From Xiphophorus maculatus (Eukaryota > Chordata > Actinopteri > Cyprinodontiformes > Poeciliidae): a stretch of 64,000 bases of DNA. Position numbers and translations under genes: made by a program. Positions 59,101 to 64,000 of the stretch are shown piece after piece; within the stretch, counting starts at the first letter, position 1; each line of letters begins with the position of its first letter. Location of the stretch: contig NC_036450.1 in assembly GCF_002775205.1 (NCBI RefSeq), positions 13,845,479-13,909,478 on the forward strand. Reading direction: 5' to 3'. Under the pieces are notes generated by a model. It saw only the letters and a list, made by a program, of their open reading frames with translations, had not been told where the DNA came from and did no database searches.

Positions 59101-62100
59101 AGTAAGTCAACCTTTTCAAATGGCTGCTCAGGAATCACTCAGACATCTTAAACTCAAGGAATTAACACCTTAACAAGGAATCAATTCTTAATTACATTTT
59201 CAGGCACTTTTGGATGCAGTTTTATGCTGTTTTTGTTATTTCTATTATAAGATACCAAAGAGCAAATGATTTTGTAGACTCATGTCCTGATTCTTAAAAT
59301 AAAGATCTTCCACTCAGTAGGTGTAGGTATTTGAATTCTGGACATTTCTAAACCACACACTATGCTGTCATGGACAGGATAAAGAAAGCCATACTCCAAA
59401 AAAAGCTGAACCTTCTAAATCTAGATTGGTGTATTTAGCTGTGTCTCTTTCTTCACCAAAAGTAAAGCTATTTACTTACATGAACTTTATTTATTTATTT
59501 TTTTGTTGCTTTGCTTTTGCTGTGTTATAGATTCTAATAACTTTGTGTAATCTCTTTGCCTTACTTTCCTAAAGAAAGTACTGCTAGATGAGTGTTTCTG
59601 TGATTAGCTGTTTGTTTCTTGTCTAAATATTTTAAAGAGCCACTGAAATAGTGAAAATTTACTGCTCTGTTTGGTTTTTGGTTTCACAGGAAGTACCTCA
59701 GACTCAGTTGTTGACAGTTCTTAGTGTTGTTAATTTAGTATAATCCTGGGTGTAGTTTCTCTGTTTTCTCTCCCACAGAAAGTCAACTTGTCTCAGTCCT
59801 GCTGACATTTGTTTTGTTTCTTTTGTTGGTGAAGGTATTGACTGAGTTGTTGTTACTGTTAACTATGCCCATTATTCTCTTTTCTCCTGTTAAAATTGAT
59901 ATATTTGTTTCTACTGTCACCACATGCACACATAACTGCAAAGTTAACAACTTGATGCCATTTGCCTGGCCCGTATGACCAATATGGTTGGATTGTACTG
60001 GGGCAGCTTAAACCAATCTAACTGAATGTCGATCTGAACTGAACATAACTTGGACCTGTTTGCCTTGTAAAGGTTTTTACATGGTATTCACATTTTATGT
60101 GAACTGTTGATAAGTAAATAAACTGATCTGAACTAAGTTTTCTAAGAATATCTGGGTTCTTTAGAGTAAAAATACATTAAAAAGTTGGTTAGGTTATGTT
60201 GTGCTAACCTTTCCTCTCTGATTCCAGAGTGGAGGGTCCAACTGTCCGTGAGGTAGCAGGCCAGTCTCTAGACAAGTGAGAAACTGGAGCAGATGACCCC
60301 CTTTGGGAAAATGTAGTGGAGGTCTTTGGATTCCATCTTGACTCACCAAAACTACAGTACCACCACTGTTTACTGAGGAAATCACCAACATACAGATAAA
60401 TAGCTGAAATTTGGAGGGGGGGGACAAAAACTAAAGGGGAATTAGCATACTTTGTTGATGACAGTGAAGGTAAACGATCTCCTCCAAACGAATTGTCATC
60501 GCATAATCCCAGAAAACACTGAAATACAAAGGGAAAACCAGTCAACAGTATTATAAAAAAAATAACTTTTTTGTAATACCATAGTGTTATACTGTTCTAA
60601 CCTTTTTTCAGAATCAAGCTCCCCAACATTCCCATTCATCAACTGATTGGGAGTCCACTTCAGTGTCATGAGATCTGCAGTTTGATGAAGAGAAAGGTAT
60701 CCTGGAATGGCCTCCATGCCGTCTCTCTGCAAGCATGAGCAACATTTCTCATTGGAGTGATTACCCAACTATGTAGGTGCTGTTGCACGAATTTAAGACA
60801 CTCACTGGCTGCACCAGAACGTTGTTCTTCCCAAACAGAAGAGTGGCTCGGGAGTTTTGGTGGAGGGACTCCACGTACTCTCTCACCCATGTGAGAGGTC
60901 GATCATCCATGCTACCACTAGACTGTCTCTTCTGGATCTGGTAGTTCAAGAAGAAATCATAAAACATAAACCTACGAAAACAGTGGTGAAGTTAATGGGA
61001 AGAATAAGCTCTTTGAACTTCATACCAAGGCGGGCCTTCTGGAGGGAGAATCCTGCCGACAGTGGCTGCTGTGGATTCGATGCCGCTGTACAAGTTCATC
61101 AGCAGATGGATCTGTCCAGAAATGGTCCGCCGTCTTAACTTTGGTGTACTCCAGTGCACAAGGCCCAACTAGAAAAATTAAGATAGTTGTTTTAAATATT
61201 TCTTAATATTTATTTGCAAAGCTAAAAAACTGGCACAATAAGGGAAAGTACCCAGTAGAGATGCAAGGATTGGTCCATCCACAGGATCCATCAGCATGGC
61301 TTCTTTATCGTAAAATGCACTAAGGCAAAATGTGAAAACAAATTTGCACATGCAGAATGTTTTACAGTTTTGGTAAAAAAAAAAAAAGAAGCTTTTACAA
61401 TACATAATGTAGGCACATAACTAAATATAAAAACATCCGCTGAGGTACACTATATTGAAAATCAAGTGAAATCTTGAATAAAACATCAAATAGTAAGTTT
61501 GGATACATATAAAACAGAAACAAAACACTATTTGTAGTTTCTTTGTTAAGAAAAAGAAACCTAAGCAAATATTGGTATACCAAGAGCAATACTCTCAACT
61601 GCAAATGCAATATTTAACATGTAATACCTGCTGTTTTCCACCAAGTACAGTACAATCTTGTCCAGGAGCTTCTCCATCAAAGCTGTTCTTATCCACAGGT
61701 GTTTCAGAGCTTGAGGAGGGAGGTTGGGTAACTTTGACTGCCGACTGCGGTCATTACTAAGAGACGAAATGTTCTGTTTGCTAAAGAGCAGAAAAAGAAA
61801 CACAATGATCATATCTATGTGATATAACCAATATAACCACAATTTTTTTTATATTTACAAGTATTTGTACACCATAGATATAAATATCTTCCCAAAAATG
61901 TTTTTCTTGCATCTGTATTTTTATTCCTTGAACTTTTTCAGATGTTATTATGCTCTAACCTCATATTTCAATGTGTTTTAATGAAATTTGAAGTGATTTG
62001 CTACCACAAAGTAAGACTCTTACGAATAAAAATCTGAAAAGGGAGGTGTGAAATTTTCAAGTTTTGCTGTGCAATTTTCAAGTTTTCAAAGCCCAGATTT

Positions 62101-63687
62101 GTGAAGTGTGTGGCTAATTGTTGAAGCTCCATGCCATTCTCAAGCCTTCTGCAGCCTCTAACAGCTTTTCTTAAAGCATTTTCATGTATTTTATATATTT
62201 AGCTCCACCCATCCGTTCCTACTGAAGAAATCCATTCTGACAACATGTTGCTGCCACCACCATGTTTAATCTGGAAATAATGTGTTCACAATGATTTGCA
62301 GTTAGTTTCCACCCACTTTATCAAGTACCTCATTTTCAATGATTTAAACAACTCTGTCTTATTTTCTATTTTTCACCAACTCTCTTAAGGCAGCCCAATG
62401 TCTACATGATGAAAGCATACACCAAATTGTTGTATAAATAAAATAAATGCTCAAAATCAATTAATGAAAAAAAGCATATTGACGTCACTTTTCAGTTCTT
62501 GATAAGGTTGTATGAAATCTAACTAAAAGAGTACAAACGGCTAAATAGAAATAAAGGTAGTCAGAAGTCATTTCACCTGTTTTCAATAAGCTGCTCCAGC
62601 TCCTGGACCTTGCGACAGAGCTCCTCAGCAGGAGAAAAGCTCTTTCCCATCTTCATAAAGAGTGCAGCGACCTTATTACTGCACAGCAGGCCTGCAATTC
62701 GACGCTTCAGTCCATGCAGCACGCATGCCTCTACAACAGCTATAAACAGACAATCATAGACACGGCTTTAATCAGTACAAATATTCCAGTTTATTTTATT
62801 ACGCAGATTTGTTTTTTCATGAACAATAAAGTTTATCTTTCTGAAAGTCTGAAGTATTTTCATTCCCATTGTGTTTTTTTTTTTTTCTTTATTAAAAAAT
62901 ACATGGGAAGGAAAAGTGCAGCTTGGGTGAGGAAAAATACACTGAAATCTGGGTTGTCCATGGTTGCTAGGATATGAGAAAGGTGAATCACACATGTCTC
63001 ACTTCTGGTTAGCATCAACACCTTAGAAAGGTGTCAGTCTGCTTTAATATACGCTGCAGCTAACTATCCACCCACCCATCCTAGTAAAGATGAATAGACA
63101 TAATGATAGAAAACAAACCATACAGACTTGTGTTGCCTAAACAAATTGCACATGACCTTTAGGAGGTTGTGGATAAAATTGTAGGCGGTAGCAGGGCTTG
63201 ACACATCTGTACTGTTGTAGAAAAGACTGTCATTTAAAGTCCATGGTTTTAAAATGCAAGTCAAAAGTTGAATACTTATTTTTCCAAGTTGTATATTTTT
63301 ATTCTGTTAATCTTGAGTGTTGCCAGAAAAACGGAATAGCTTTCACTGCAGGTAATAAGGCAAGACTTATTTCGAGCAGTTCTTAAAGATAGGCAACAAG
63401 ATTCTATGAAACAGTGTCATTGTTTTTAAATTGTTTTTATTGTTTTATACTTGTGCATATGTATTAATTGTTTTTATCTTGTAACCAGGTTGCTATGTAT
63501 TGTAAATTTTTTGCTCAGGTCCCTCTTGAAAATGAGATCTAGATCTCAACGGGGTTTACCTGATTAAATAAAGGAATATGGAATAAAAATAAGCAGCAGA
63601 AAGATGTTTACCACAGAAGGAGATAATGTGGCTGCTGTCTGCATGCACAAATTTCCTCGTTACGGCTTCCTCCATTATCTGCTTCAC
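53116..63687 (-). CDS. sgsm1: Small G protein signaling modulator 1 (RUN-TBC protein), 5' exon outside the window
   Basis: SGSM1 binds Rap and Rab GTPases and carries a TBC-type Rab-GAP domain; it is mainly neuronal. Twenty-three exons join in phase for 1,245 codons: 63687-63612, 62739-62577, 61780-61628, 61319-61252, 61168-61026, 60937-60806, 60726-60602, 60518-60451, 60372-60209, 58912-58783, 58335-58209, 58126-58062, 57958-57813, 57732-57604, 57514-57341, 57188-57120, 56845-55712, 55630-55506, 54593-54511, 54409-54300, 54069-53973, 53866-53699, 53204-53116. The first exons encode the RUN domain ([15 protein letters not shown] onward). The middle holds the Rab-binding region ([11 protein letters not shown]). 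The 1,134-nt exon is an acidic Ser/Glu-rich linker. The TBC domain follows, with the catalytic Arg motif [11 protein letters not shown] and the Gln finger GYVQGMCD. The protein ends VQTLIENK, as in mammals. The short initiator exon is beyond 64000. SGSM2 is the main alternative. Confidence 0.94.
58920..60200. other. Large sgsm1 intron without recognised insert
   Basis: The intron between the exons ending at 60209 and starting at 58912 is AT-rich and shows no second gene, RNA gene or repeat that I can name. Confidence 0.45.
61890..62420 (-). mobile_element. Decayed Tc1-like element in an sgsm1 intron
   Basis: 'cttgaactttttcagatgtt' (61928), 'aataaaaatctgaaaaggga' (62025), 'tctcaagccttctgcagcct' (62137), 'ctactgaagaaatccattct' (62219) and 'gttgctgccaccaccatgtt' (62247) are scattered blocks of the same antisense Tc1-like element. 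The order is partly scrambled and no frame is open. Confidence 0.6.
62985..63425. other. sgsm1 intron sequence
   Basis: No exon or named repeat recognised apart from short A/T runs. Confidence 0.4.
63430..63590 (+). repeat. Teleost retroposon 3' end with AATAAA
   Basis: 'ccctcttgaaaatgagatct', 'agatctcaacggggtttacc' and 'tgattaaataaagg' form a frequently seen fish retroposon terminus, here in an sgsm1 intron. The family is not certain. Confidence 0.5.
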
Positions 63688-63819
63688 CTAAAGAAAAGAA
63701 AAACACAGTTTTTGTTACATTTAAAAGTGTTAACAAAGATACCTTTAGTAAATACAATATGATTTTATATCCCAGGTAGGAAGTTTTGTGCACTTTTCTT
63801 TGCAGAATTTCTTTAATTC

Positions 63820-64000
63820 AGTCACACCGGAGTGTTTTTTAGTACAAACATTTAGCTTAAAGTCTCACTAAAGTATTCTGATCTGATTTATATCCAGACT
63901 TTGACTAGGTCACTCCAGCACCCTAAAAAACCGTCAGTTTTTATGTTGTTGTGCTAATCAGAGGTAGACTTGCATCAGCACACTGCCTTTTGTATTTTGC
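63820..64000 (-). mobile_element. Tc1-like fragment at the window edge
   Basis: 'tatatccagactttgactag' (63889) followed by 'gtcactccagcaccc' is a further antisense fish Tc1-like block. It continues beyond the window. Confidence 0.45.

Overview
This window is vertebrate nuclear DNA, almost certainly from a percomorph-type teleost. It is AT-rich, its genes are split into many short exons with GT-AG introns, and the introns and spacers carry decayed fish-type Tc1/mariner copies, LINE/SINE tails and MITEs. I found no bacterial, phage or CRISPR feature and no tRNA or rRNA gene. Seven protein-coding genes can be reconstructed exon by exon; in all of them the splice phases close.

Layout. 1-16.7 kb: no exon recognised; AT-rich spacer or the large 5' intron of cabp7, with a (TA)n tract, a composite transposon with a nested piggyBac-type MITE, and Tc1-like debris. 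16.7-17.8 kb (+): cabp7, lacking its first exon. 22.2-23.8 kb (-): zmat5. 24.5-24.9 kb (+): uqcr10, head-to-head with zmat5. 25.65-25.87 kb: a hAT MITE with a perfect 8-bp target duplication. 27.1-29.8 kb (-): gal3st1, whose N-terminal membrane-anchor exon lies behind a 1.4-kb intron. 30.9-32.5 kb (+): a broken BEL/Pao gag remnant. 35.3-44.1 kb (-): prodh, 14 coding exons, 625 aa. 47.3-50.0 kb (+): srsf9, with a roughly 1-kb minisatellite in intron 2. 53.1 kb to beyond 63.7 kb (-): sgsm1, 23 coding exons, 5' end outside the window.

Functions. The genes are housekeeping or neural and do not form one pathway: a Golgi/vesicle calcium sensor (CaBP7), a minor-spliceosome protein (ZMAT5), a complex III subunit (UQCR10), myelin sulfatide synthesis (GAL3ST1), mitochondrial proline oxidation (PRODH), an SR splicing factor (SRSF9) and a Rab-GAP-type adaptor (SGSM1). 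Human counterparts lie on 22q11-q12, apart from SRSF9 on 12q24, so the block keeps an old 12q/22q linkage.

Most notable: srsf9 intron 2 holds about 14 copies of a 66-70 bp unit that looks like a serial 3' splice site followed by GGA-rich sequence. The segment is flanked by a 16-nt duplication of the exon-2 5' splice site. This could be an SR-protein autoregulatory (poison-exon) arrangement, but that is inference. I found no convincing wholly new biological system.
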